The notes beneath the pieces were generated by a model. The model made no database searches, was not told the DNA's origin, and worked only from the letters and a program-made list of their open reading frames with translations. This document shows positions 34,377 to 43,705 of a DNA stretch of 64,000 nt, piece after piece. This stretch comes from Alopecurus myosuroides (taxonomy: Eukaryota > Streptophyta > Magnoliopsida > Poales > Poaceae). Where the stretch lies: NCBI GenBank assembly GCA_028641055.1, contig CM054063.1:42727304-42791303 (forward strand). The letters run 5' to 3'. The translations under genes were made by a program, and so were the position numbers. Each line of letters opens with the position of its first letter. The first letter of the stretch is position 1.

Positions 34377-37300
34377 TCACTCGGCCTCCTGGGTCGAGTC
34401 GTCCATCTTGCCCTTTCCCTTGGTAGCCGGATCTTGGTCCTTGACTTGTTCTTCAATGGTCTTGGTAGCAGCAGCATCCGGGTCAGCAGTAGTACCGGCA
34501 CGCGAAGGAGGAGGAACAACCGGCGTGGAGGTAGTAGGTGCAATATCGGCCTCATCCTTCCTCTTTGCTGCCTCTTCCCTCAGCTGGGAAGCTTCCGCCT
34601 TCCACCGTGCCAGCATATCATAAGGCTTGGGAGGGTCCGACTTAATTGCCTTGTCTTCAGCGTCGTATGGTGGAACTATCAGACTGACATCCAGACTATC
34701 GGCAATCATACTAGCCAAGTGACGAACCTCTTTCTGGATGGCCTTGTAGTTTTTGGCTGAGAATCTGGATCCGTCATGGTTGAACTCTGGAAACCCGCCA
34801 ACGAGCTTTGCCGGCTCTAGCTTGGGAAAATACGCTTTAGCCAGAGCAAGCCCCCGGGTCACTCCAACCCGGCATGACGACGGTTTCTAGTGCTCGATCC
34901 ACTCGGGGATGGTTGAACACGCATCAAGCAGCGTGTTCAAACCACCATGACCAGTGCCCGGCCACTTCAAAGCATGCAGGATCCATTTGGTGCCGGCACA
35001 GAGTTGCCGGATCATGGTCTTTATCATCTTCAGCTTCGCTCTATCGTCTTCATCCGGAGTCTCGTCATCCGGCCCTGCAGAAAATATAAAGGTTTAAAGT
35101 AAGGAATTCCGAGTATTTTTCAGAGTGGAAAATCCGGGTTACTATTAGTCAGTCGGGAAGTATTACCAATTAAAGCACGGTGAGTATCGGCAATCTGGAC
35201 CGATAGGTTGGTCAGTTCGTCCTCTGCAGCATGACCTCTCTTTCTGTACTTTCTTGCAAGTTTCCCTGTCTTCTTGGCATCAGCTTCAACCGTCTCGCGC
35301 AGCTTCGTCTCCACCTCGAGGAGTTTGGTGGTTTTAGCCAACACTTTCTCAGAATGGGTCACGTAGGCCTGCATGGAAACACAAGGAAGGGTTAGTCGGA
35401 CAAAAACGAGCTATCAGTCGGATATGCTATGAAAGTTCCAAGCAAATTATCAATAAGTTCACTCGGAACTTTGGGACTAGACAAATATACAGGCAATATT
35501 ACTCGGATTTACCTCGTGCTTGGCTATCAAGGCTTCTAGGATGTTTTCTTCGTCAGCCCTCAAGGTGTGCAGAGCATCAAGCATCTGGGCAAAGCTCATA
35601 TCTTCAGGTTTGGTACCGGAAGAGCCGGCGGCCTGATCACTCGGAGGAGGAGTCTTTTTCGGCTTTGGGGGCGAAACACGGGTTGCCCCGGTGTCAGGAT
35701 TGGGAGTGCCCATCCTTGTGCCCAGGACCTCGACGTCGTCGTCCTCAGGTTCATCTGATGGCTTGGGAGACCCGGCTTCCTGCCTGGCCGAGTCTGTCAG
35801 GGGGTCTGGTCCTTTGTCTTCTTCTTCAGCACCTCTAGTTGCGGCGTTCATATTATCAACCGGATCTTCAGTTTCCCGGTTATCCATATTCATATTGTCC
35901 GGGTCACTGATCGAGACCTGGGCGCTAAGGAAAGTAAGGGAAACAGTCAGCGGTAATAAGCGAAGGATATCGAAAGTACCAATATATCGTATATCAAGAA
36001 GTGTAGCTTACCCAGCATTCACCACGAAGTCCGCCGGAAGCTCGCTGCTAGACGCGGACGAGGCTGTTACAGGATCTGAGAGTGAGACCCGGAACTGCCC
36101 GGCTAATGGATGATTGGGGGACGGCGAGTTGGGGACGTGGGGATACCTGGGTCGAGGGTATCATCACCCGGGGAATTCCGGGTTACCCTGCGCTTAGCCG
36201 GAGGCGGGTCCTTCAAGTGTGGCGAATTGGATAATTGTTGGTTAAGTTCACGCATATTAGCAAATGAATAGGGTTTGGATGACATGAAGGAATAAGGAAC
36301 TTTGAATACCACCCCTCGTGGTTTCCTCTTGGCCCCGACTTCAACTTCCGGCTCGGCCTCGCTTTTGTCGCTCTCGGTCTCTTCCGGGTCTTCCTTGTCA
36401 TCCTTATACTCCACCCCTGGTAGGCACAAATGCATAGTCGGAAAAAGAGAAAATATGGGAGAGCAAAGTAACCAAAGTTAAGATGATTGACACCCGGATG
36501 ATACCTTCATCGGTGTCAGCCGGCTCTTTTTCCTCTTCCGGGTTTTCGGAGGTAGGGGGAGTCTTGATGCTCCAAAAAGCGCTATCAGCCTAAGATAAAG
36601 ACATAAAAGTGAGAGTTAGTAGTTGCATCAAGTAAAAGTACAAGAGTAAAAGAATAAGAGTCGGATCTTACCGCGGGAGCCGGATTCTCGCGAGTGTATG
36701 GCTCTAACCCGGCTATATTCCAGATCACTTCCACCTTCTCCGCCAAGAAGCTTTTGATGATCTTGTTCGTATCACCAGCCGGATAATTCCTTGAGGAGTA
36801 GCGGAGCGCGTCCGTGACGTGTCCCGAGTATTCGCACATCAGCTTGGGCCGGATGGAGTTGGGTTGGATTCGGAAATTCACCCAAGTCTTGACTAAATTA
36901 AGCCCAGGGAGACCCTGGGCGGAGAGGACAGCTAATTTGGCTAGGAGTGGTTGGATGGACTCCCTATCCGATTCAGAGGCGAAGGCGTTGAAAGTGTCGG
37001 AGAGATCGAGGAGGCCCTCGGAGAAACCCGACAATCTCTTTTCGCCGGGTGGGGAGGCGTCCCGGCAATAGAAAAAAGATTTTTGCCAATGTTTGACATG
37101 GGAGTTTAAGCTCAGAGTCGGCATCGGCGAGTTTTTCCGCCTTTGGATCGACACTCCGCCGTAAGCCAAAAGGGACCCGTCACCGCTTTGGCGGCACGGT
37201 TTGCATTGGAACAACTCGAGAAATAAAGCAAGGTTTGGTGGGACACATAAATAGGATTCGCGGAGGACGATGAAATGGGTGATGTTTAACATAGAGTTAG

Positions 37301-37602
37301 GCCCTATGTGAAAGACTCGGAGGCCATAGTGGCTAAGAAGCTCACGAAAAAAAGGAGTGACCCGGGGGACGAAATCCCCGGATCACGTGCTCAACAAAGG
37401 AGATTTCCTCATTCGGATTGGGGGTGGGCCGGGTCTCATCACCCGGAACTCGCTAGAGGATGTCCTCCTGGGAAGGGAGGACGCCGAACTCGGCAAGCTC
37501 ATTTAGCTTCGCCTTGGTCACGGTGGACCTTGCCCAGTTTGCCGAAATAGACTGAGTCGGCCTTGCTTTCGCCGGTTGTTTCCCCTTGTTCTTGGGTGCC
37601 AT
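34377..37602 (-). pseudogene. Gypsy-1 antisense spliced gene (PF04195-like), broken copy
   Basis: Minus-strand exons with GT-AG borders: 37602-36672, 36589-36505, 36416-36012, 35924-35513, 35368-35167 and 35074-34377. Three exon lengths (85, 412, 202 nt) equal those of the Gypsy-2 copy exactly. The first listed exon begins MAPKNKGKQPAK and contains GPNSMLNITHFIVL and LFLELFQCKPC, which resemble the 'putative gypsy type transposon' domain PF04195. Later exons are acidic and include a coiled-coil-like stretch (KLLEVETKLRETVEADA). Lesions are a Trp-to-stop at 37453-37455, an extra base in an A7 run (37347-37353), a 40 nt shortening of the third exon that shifts the frame, and a Trp-to-stop at 34887-34889. 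Function is unknown. Confidence 0.8.
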
Positions 37603-38264
37603 GTGTGCAGTCTACAAAATAGAGGTGAAAAGCGCAGAGTATAAGCAGTTGAAAGACCCGGAAATTACAGGTTATCCGGGTATCAAAGAGCAGTTGCGGA
37701 AAATCTTTGGCAGATTGGATCTAGATTTAGAAATTTACCGAGAAATCTGTGACCACGATTGATGGAGGTGTACTATTGACCTAACTTACATACTGATTGG
37801 GAAGAAATGGAATGTGGACTACCCGATCATTGCGGAACAAGAAAGTTATCTAGAAGAGCGGATTGGATCTAACCTAGTGCGGGTGAGCTTGGAGATAAAA
37901 TCCATGGCAAGAAGGTTGTCTACGGGCGATTTCAGATCTAATCTAGATCAAGCAAGATTAAAGGTAAAGTTCGTGGAGGAAGAAAGCTTACTGGCAAGGT
38001 CCGGAGGAGATTGCGGCGGAGGCAAATGGCGCAGCCGCGGTGGCCTGCGGGATCTTCCGACGGACAGCTCGAGGGCGCGGCGGCGGAGGCTGACGGCGGC
38101 GCGGTGAGAGTCGAGGACGAGCGTAAACAGCGGCGGCTCGGTTCTGGCGGCGCTTCCGCGGGCTCCGTGGTGGCGCAGTGGCGAGCTCGAGCGGAAGAGC
38201 GCTGGGAGGTGAAGGAGATGGTGAGGAAATGGAACGTTAGGTTTAGGTTACCCCCTAGGGCACC

Positions 38265-38272
38265 TATTTATA
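38265..38272 (-). promoter_or_regulatory. Antisense TATA box, candidate promoter of the antisense gene
   Basis: TATAAATA on the minus strand, inside the palindromic context CACCTATTTATAGGTG, 660 bp upstream of the first antisense ATG and followed by a GC-rich leader-like segment (38220-37980). In Gypsy-2 the corresponding region (45210-45260) lacks a clear TATA. Confidence 0.5.
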
Positions 38273-38657
38273 GGTGCGGGTGGGGAAACCTAGGTTAATT
38301 GAGCGGGAGCCAAAATTTTCGGGAAGGATACCCGTCCGGAATTTTTGGGATAGGCGTTAAGTACCCGTGCGCGATATCCGGAAAAGATCAGAGCAAATTA
38401 CTTCCGCGATATCCGGACTAATTAACAAGCAAAGCAAGGCGGGTCTTCTGTGTCTTTCTCGGATTGTTGACCCGTGAAAGTGAAGATGGATTCGGAGAAA
38501 GCCGGGTTTCTATATGGACCACCAATGGAGTTAGGCCTAGTTGTTTATCAAAGCAACCTAACCCGGCCTTTTTGAGCTTGTGTGTTTATTATTTTTGTAG
38601 GGAATAGCATGCGCTTCAAGGAGGAACCCGTGAAGCCCAAGCTATTCTGGGGACTAC

Positions 38658-39132
38658 TGATGGAGGGATGATAACCCGGTAGGCTAACGCCAAGGTGTAA
38701 CTCGGCCCAAAGGGAACTGCGCAAGACCCGGCCTAGGGAAAGGAAGTTTCTAGAAGGCCCAAGAATATAGGTCTCGTAACCCGGATTGTGGGTTCCGATA
38801 AGGAAACTTAGGGTTTGTAAGCAGTACCCGGGTAGGACTCCGAGTATGCCTTGGAAAGGAAGCCAGGGGTCCGGATATTATATAAGCCTGCCCCTAGGGT
38901 TAGATTAGACACGAGACACGAGTTAACGAGTTTTACTAGCTATTCGAATATCCTTTGTAACACGAGAGTTGAGATAGTATATTCAGATCGGAGACTCGGC
39001 GACTTGATTGCCGGCTACCAGATCGCCTAGCACCATGATTTCCCTTGAGCTAAACCCTCTCCCAAACACCAGAGTCAAATTGCCCCAAGACAAGTTACCC
39101 CTGGTAACGTCTGCCGTGATTATCCCACGACA
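38658..39132 (+). repeat. Gypsy-1 3' LTR
   Basis: 475 bp, TGATGGAGGG...CCCACGACA, preceded by CTGGGGACTAC, which serves as the purine-rich priming region. Followed by the target duplication GTCTT (39133-39137). Confidence 0.95.
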
Positions 39133-39137
39133 GTCTT

Positions 39138-40028
39138 GTCAATTTCGAGTTGGTGTTCCCACCATCCTTCTTCAATATTACGATATGTATGGACGGTCAT
39201 GCTATGACTGAAGCACACCACACAGTTTTGCAAAATTCGAGCTTGGTGGCTCCGTACTTCGAGCAACAGAAGAATATTTTACGCTCGGACAACCCGAGGA
39301 AGCCTGAATCATGGATTAGAAAGGCCCACATGGAGACTTTCGGCAGTTGGTTGCCAAAACATTTAATGAATGACAATGATGTTGGAGATCAGCTGTACAT
39401 GTTGTCCAAGACACCATCTTCGACTCTAACGACTTTCCAAGGGTACGAGATTAATGGGAATACATTTTACACGATCTCCCAAGATAAAAAGAGCACCAAC
39501 AAAAACAGTGGTGTCCGCTTTGATGCAGCAACCGAGATTGGGCAAAAGGTCACATATTTTGATTACTTAGAGGAGATATGGGAACTTGACTATGGACCCT
39601 CCTTTAAGATCCCTTTGTTCCGGTGCAAATGGTTCAAGCTAACAGGAGGTGGGGTAAAGGTGGACGAGCAATACAGAATGACAATGGTGGATTTCAACAA
39701 TCTTGGTTACCTTGACGAACCATTCGACCTAGCCAAAGATGTCGCTCAGGTTTTCTATTTGAAGGACATGAGTAGCAAACCGAGGAAACGGAAAGATAAG
39801 AAAACGATCAGTACATCATGCGATGATCGAAAGCGCCACATTGTTCTTTCAGGGAAAAGAAACATCGTGGGAGTGGAGGACAAGACAGACATGTTAGAAG
39901 ATTATAATATGTTTGGTGAAATTCCGCCCTTCAAAGTGAACACTGACCCAAGCATTAAGTTAAATGATGAGGATGCTCCATGGATACGGCCAAATCGTAA
40001 GAAAGCAGGGACACAAGGGAAGAATTGA
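39138..40028 (+). pseudogene. CACTA TNP2 transposase, C-terminal part
   Basis: Continuation of the TNP2 frame after the Gypsy-1 insertion. VNFELVFPPSFFNI joins the DUF4218 fragment left of the insertion. This is followed abruptly (about 39176) by MDGHAMTEAHHTVLQNSS, so roughly a hundred residues of DUF4218 that normally lie between these motifs seem to be missing (judged from the family). Then come HMETFGSWLPKHLMN and the DUF4216 domain: GVRFDAATEIGQKVTYFDYL, EIWELDYGPSFKIPLF, CKWFKLTGGGVK and VDFNNLGYLDEPFDLAKDV. The frame ends with a basic tail at the TGA 40026-40028. Confidence 0.9.
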
Positions 40029-40340
40029 TGTGTAATAATTTATTGTACCAAACATTGTTGAATGGATCATGTGAATTATATTATCTCTGATGTGTTTAAG
40101 ACTAACTCCTTTGCAAAATATTTGAGAAAACGAGTGGAAAACATGGAAAACAGAAGGTTACTTAAATGTCTCAAAACCTTGTGAGATAAAATATCTAATT
40201 TCATAACTTTTATTAAAAACAACTCCCGCGCCACGCGTCACAACTCCCGTGCCACGCGCCACCCTAACACAACCAAGCAAATAGTTGCACATTACTACCC
40301 GAGCTCAAAGTGAACACTGACCCAAGCATGGATGGATGTG

Positions 40341-40642
40341 TTAAAGGGGGGGTGTAGAACAATACAATCGGTATCACCATCATACAGCCCTACCGTGGCT
40401 ACTCGGTGCAATATGCATACCAAATGCACGGCAGGACGTATGATGGCGAATCCGGATGTTTTGTATTTGCTCGATGAACTGAATATATGATGTATCAAAC
40501 CTTAAAGGGGGATGTAGAACAAAACAATCGGTATCGCCATCATACAGCCCCACCGTGGCTACTGGGTGCAATATTCATACCAAATTCACGACAGGAGGTA
40601 TGATGGCGAATCCGGATGTTTTGTATTTGCTCGATGAACTGA
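40341..40642 (+). repeat. Tandem duplication, about 161 bp period
   Basis: Copies 40341-40482 and 40502-40642 begin TTAAAGGGGG and end TTTGCTCGATGAACTGA, with about 10 differences by eye. A shorter related word, ACACTGACCCAAGCAT, occurs at 39943 and 40313. Confidence 0.9.
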
Positions 40643-40730
40643 CTGGTGTATGAAGGTGGGCTATATATAGGGTCCTCTGGCTCACAAAGTGTTGTGCTAG
40701 GTTTTTGATCCAATGGTTAAGAAACCACCT

Positions 40731-40856
40731 CATCCAACGGCTCACAACAGCTCGAAAGAAACACACCGTAGCCCTGATCGAACGGCTCACAACAACTCGA
40801 AACAAACACACCCCGGATCCAACGACTGACAAGCGCTTTAAAGAAACACACGATCC
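40731..40856 (+). repeat. Short repeat, three diverged copies of about 47 bp
   Basis: Each copy contains ATC(C/G)AACG(G/A)CT(C/G)ACAA followed by CTCGAAA.AAACACAC or its variant. The third copy is the most diverged. Confidence 0.65.
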
Positions 40857-40897
40857 GTGTGATTCTATCTGATTGGTCCAAACGAAACCCTAACCCA

Positions 40898-41001
40898 TTT
40901 AGTCCCGGTTGGTGTCCCCAACCGGGACTAAAGGGCTGATCCGTTTCCCAATGAAACCCTAACCAATTTAGTCCCGGTTGGTGTCCCCAACCGGGACTAA
41001 A
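40898..41001. repeat. Two perfect CACTA hairpins in a duplicated unit
   Basis: 40898-40932 and 40967-41001 are identical: 15 bp arms TTTAGTCCCGGTTGG/CCAACCGGGACTAAA around the 5 nt loop TGTCC. The shared flank GAAACCCTAACC shows the whole 69 bp unit is duplicated. They sit immediately upstream of the TATA box at 41020. Confidence 0.95.
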
Positions 41002-41019
41002 GGGATGTTCTCTTCTCTC

Positions 41020-41028
41020 TATATATAT
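41020..41028 (+). promoter_or_regulatory. TATA-like box of the small CACTA ORF
   Basis: TATATATAT, 53 bp upstream of ATG 41081 and 18 bp downstream of the second hairpin. Confidence 0.5.
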
Positions 41029-41080
41029 GTATGCATTGCCACACCATTGGCATAAACACATACAAACTCACCACTCTCTC

Positions 41081-41620
41081 ATGGATTCTACCGTACCCAC
41101 TCTAACATTCATCCAGGCGGAGGCACTTTCCGCCTCGAACTACCCCTGCCCGTGCAGCTACAACGTTCCCGTCGGTTGGATGCTGAGCGCCGGAGGAGTG
41201 CCAGTCCCTCCTGTTCCTCAAGGTGTGGCACGTCTGGCGGCCATCACGAACCACTACTATCACGAGCTCACGCCGGAGCAGCGGAGGAATCCCAGTTGGC
41301 ATCACGATAACCAGCATACTTGGGATGCCTTCTTCATCAATCGGCGTGAGAGGGCGCCAGGTATGAGGAGGACGGCCTGCCTCCTGGGAACTTTCACGAG
41401 GCCGGTCGTCGGCTATGGTGGTCCGGCCGGACTCTACAGAGCGTCATGGACTACATCAGGGCCGGCGATATCCCCCGCCTGTGCTACCCTCAATCCCAGT
41501 CCTGGAGTCGTGATCCTCCGAGGGAGTGAAGAGCACCGTAAGATGATAGTGATGACGACGGCGGCGACTACGACGACTACGAGTCGGAGTACTATAGGCC
41601 TAGGAAGGACTATGACTAGC
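41081..41620 (+). pseudogene. Small CACTA accessory ORF, frameshifted
   Basis: From ATG 41081 the protein starts MDSTVPTLTFIQAEALSASN, followed by VPVPPVPQGVARLAAITNHY and HDNQHTWDAFFINRRE. Short ORFs of this kind occur in related Triticeae CACTA elements; the function is unknown to me. After about 41357 the plausible continuation (ARYEEDGLPPGNFHEAGRRL, WWSGRTLQSVMDYIRAGDIP) is in another frame, so one indel has broken it. It has its own TATA-like box and sits between TNP2 and the TNP1-like ORF. Confidence 0.55.
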
Positions 41621-41827
41621 AGATATCAGATCCACAGTGTCTTGCCATTATGTAGATCGATCATGTATCTATGCTCTCCGTTTAGGTTTAGATCCACTCT
41701 TGCCATTATGTACTGCCTTTTTTATCTATATATATATATTCAACATGTGTGTGAATCTTTCTGATTGGATGGAACAAAACCATAACCATTTCGTCTCGGT
41801 TGGTAAAACATGCCGGGACTAAAGGGG

Positions 41828-42187
41828 TTTTATTTTTCTGAATATTCTGATATATTATTTGTCTTTTTAAGATTTTAAAAAGAATTAGTTTTATTCTTCT
41901 GAATTTTCTGATATATTATTGGTATTTTTAAGATTTGAAAAAGAATTAGTTTTATTTTTCTGAATTTTCTGATATATTATTTGTATATTTAAGATTGGAA
42001 AAAGAATTAGTTTTATTTTTCTGAATTTTCTGATATATTATTTGTATTTTTAAGATTGGAAAAAGAATTAGTTTTATTTTTCTGAATTTTCTGATATATT
42101 ATTTGTATTTTTAAGATTGGAAAAAGAATTAGTTTTATTTTTCTGAATTTTCTGATATATTATTTGTATTTTTAAGATTGGAAAAAG
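41828..42187 (+). repeat. Tandem array, 60 bp unit, six copies
   Basis: The unit contains TTTTATTTTTCTGAATTTTC, TGATATATTATTTGTATTTT and AAGATTGGAAAAAGAATTAG. The last four copies are nearly identical, while the first two carry several differences, suggesting expansion from the right. No spacers, so not a CRISPR. Confidence 0.95.
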
Positions 42188-42207
42188 GAAAAGTATTTGA
42201 ATAACAA

Positions 42208-42426
42208 CCTTTAGTTGCGGTTCGTGTCACGAACCGGGACTAAAGGCTCGTTCCGCGCGGGAACGAAAACGCCGCGAAAAAACCTTTAGTCCCGGTTCAT
42301 GACACCAACCGCGACTAAAGGTGCCCCTTTAGTCCCGGTTTGTGTCTGAACCGGGACTAAAGGCCCGCGGAGGGTACCCTGAGGGGACCTTTAGTCGCGG
42401 TTGGTGTCCCCAACCGGGACTAAAGG
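42208..42426. repeat. Cluster of four CACTA inverted motifs
   Basis: Inverted pairs at 42208-42246, 42282-42321, 42327-42363 and 42388-42426 of CTTTAGT(C/T)(C/G)CGGTT facing AACCG(G/C)GACTAAAGG. Loops differ, so these are independent copies. They lie just upstream of the TATA box at 42433. Confidence 0.95.
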
Positions 42427-42432
42427 CTGGCC

Positions 42433-42440
42433 CTATATAT
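42433..42440 (+). promoter_or_regulatory. TATA-like box of the TNP1-like gene
   Basis: CTATATAT followed by a GC-rich leader (42480-42830) and an intron-like AT-rich segment before ATG 43377. Overlapping open frames in the leader on both strands look like GC-rich chance frames. Confidence 0.5.
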
Positions 42441-42832
42441 TCCCGGCCCCAAAAAATTCTAAGTCCCAAACCCTCGTCTTCCTCGCGCCGGCGCCCTGCT
42501 CCGGCCCCGCCCCGTCACCCGCGCCCATCTGCGAGAGTACCGTGCCATCGCCGTCGCCGTCGCCCGCGCCCTTCTCTCCACCGCCTCCGCCCTGCTCTGG
42601 CCCCGCCCCGTCGCCGTCTCCGGTAGGTTCCCCGCGGGCCTCGCGCCACCCTCGAACCAACGTGGCCCTCCCGCTCTCGAACGGCGAACACGAACCAACG
42701 CCGCCCTCCACGCGGGCCTCGCGCCGCCCTCGAACCGTGGCCGGAATCGCCGGAGACCCTTCCCCGTGGCCGGACTCGCCGGAGACCCGAGAGCAGAAAC
42801 TGCCACACCGCCGGCCACCGTGTGACGCCAGG

Positions 42833-42910
42833 GTGACGTCATCATGACGTCACCTGGCCATGTGTTGGCAAGTTTTTTTAAATGACGTCATCGTGACACG
42901 TGGGGCCCAC
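42833..42910. promoter_or_regulatory. Cluster of TGACGTCA, G-box and GGGCCCAC motifs
   Basis: 42833-42853 is a 10 bp inverted repeat with one central base, each arm holding TGACGTCA. A third TGACGTCA is at 42883-42890, a CACGTG G-box at 42898-42903 and GGGCCCAC (TCP-type site) at 42903-42910. The 8-mer TGACGTCA is bound by plant TGA/bZIP factors. Whether it is an enhancer or downstream element for the TNP1-like gene is inference. Confidence 0.5.
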
Positions 42911-43376
42911 TGTATATGGAATTACGGGAAATAATTAAATCATCTAAATTAAACAACTTTTAATTTATAATTCAAAAAATTATGGGAAAATATGCTAAAT
43001 GTTCGCAAAAATGTAAGGTATCTGTTTATATAATTTTCAATCATGTTTGACAAAGTTCAAAATGAGACCATATTTGAATTTGAATTGAATTCATTAAAAT
43101 AATGAAAATAAGTTTTAATTCTATAAATTCAGAACATTAAGTGTGATATACCAAAATGACCAGGAAAGCAAATGCAACCTAGCTATGGGGTTCTCCAATT
43201 CATTTGAGAAACTAATCTTGGACACACCTCTAAAGTATGGTTTTCCCCCTCCGGTGGTCATCGTTCTTCCACCCAAAACCCTAACAATCTATTTTCCCTC
43301 CTTCTACGACAATATTTGCTAAGTCTCCTATATACTTAATTAGTTTTTACTACATGCATGTCTGCATGAGTGACAT

Positions 43377-43641
43377 ATGGCGGACAATAGAGCCTTGCCG
43401 CTTACGTATCAGGAGGCTGAAGGTTTTATATTAGGCATGATAGCCGAAGAAGAATATATAGTCTCTTCTTATATGAACCTTGATGATCAAGAACGTGAAG
43501 GAACGAACATTGTCGATGATCAAGGAGGTGAAGGAACCGACATTGTGGATGATCAAGGAGGTGAAGGAATGGACATTGATGACGGAGGTCAACCGTCGAA
43601 AAACGACGATCTCCAATTGCAAAGACCAACCACCTCCGGCG

Positions 43642-43705
<64 letters not shown>

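Larger units (their letters stand above)
26094..39132 (+). mobile_element. Gypsy-1: complete Tat-lineage Ty3/gypsy retrotransposon
   Basis: 13039 bp with two LTRs (466 and 475 bp) beginning TGATGGAGGG and ending CCCACGACA, flanked by the 5 bp target duplication GTCTT (26089-26093 and 39133-39137). Order: LTR, primer site, gag, protease, reverse transcriptase, RNase H, second (archaeal-type) RNase H, integrase, an antisense spliced gene, LTR. The dual RNase H and an additional gene after pol mark the Tat lineage. By eye the LTRs differ at 6 sites plus a 9 bp indel in about 466 bp (1.3 percent), about half a million years at 1.3e-8 substitutions per site per year. It splits the TNP2 gene of CACTA-B. 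Gag-pol carries at least six lesions, so it is not autonomous today. Confidence 0.95.
40029..41019. other. CACTA-B intergenic region with short tandem duplications
   Basis: No ORF is supported. Holds a 141 bp tandem duplication, a 47 bp triple repeat and two hairpins described separately; it separates TNP2 from the small accessory ORF. Confidence 0.6.

Noticed and set aside
36814..37071. Plus-strand frame in Gypsy-1
   Set aside because: Complement of a conserved exon of the antisense gene; the minus strand carries the family motifs.
41828..42187. CRISPR array
   Set aside because: Units abut without unique spacers, and the context is a plant transposon.
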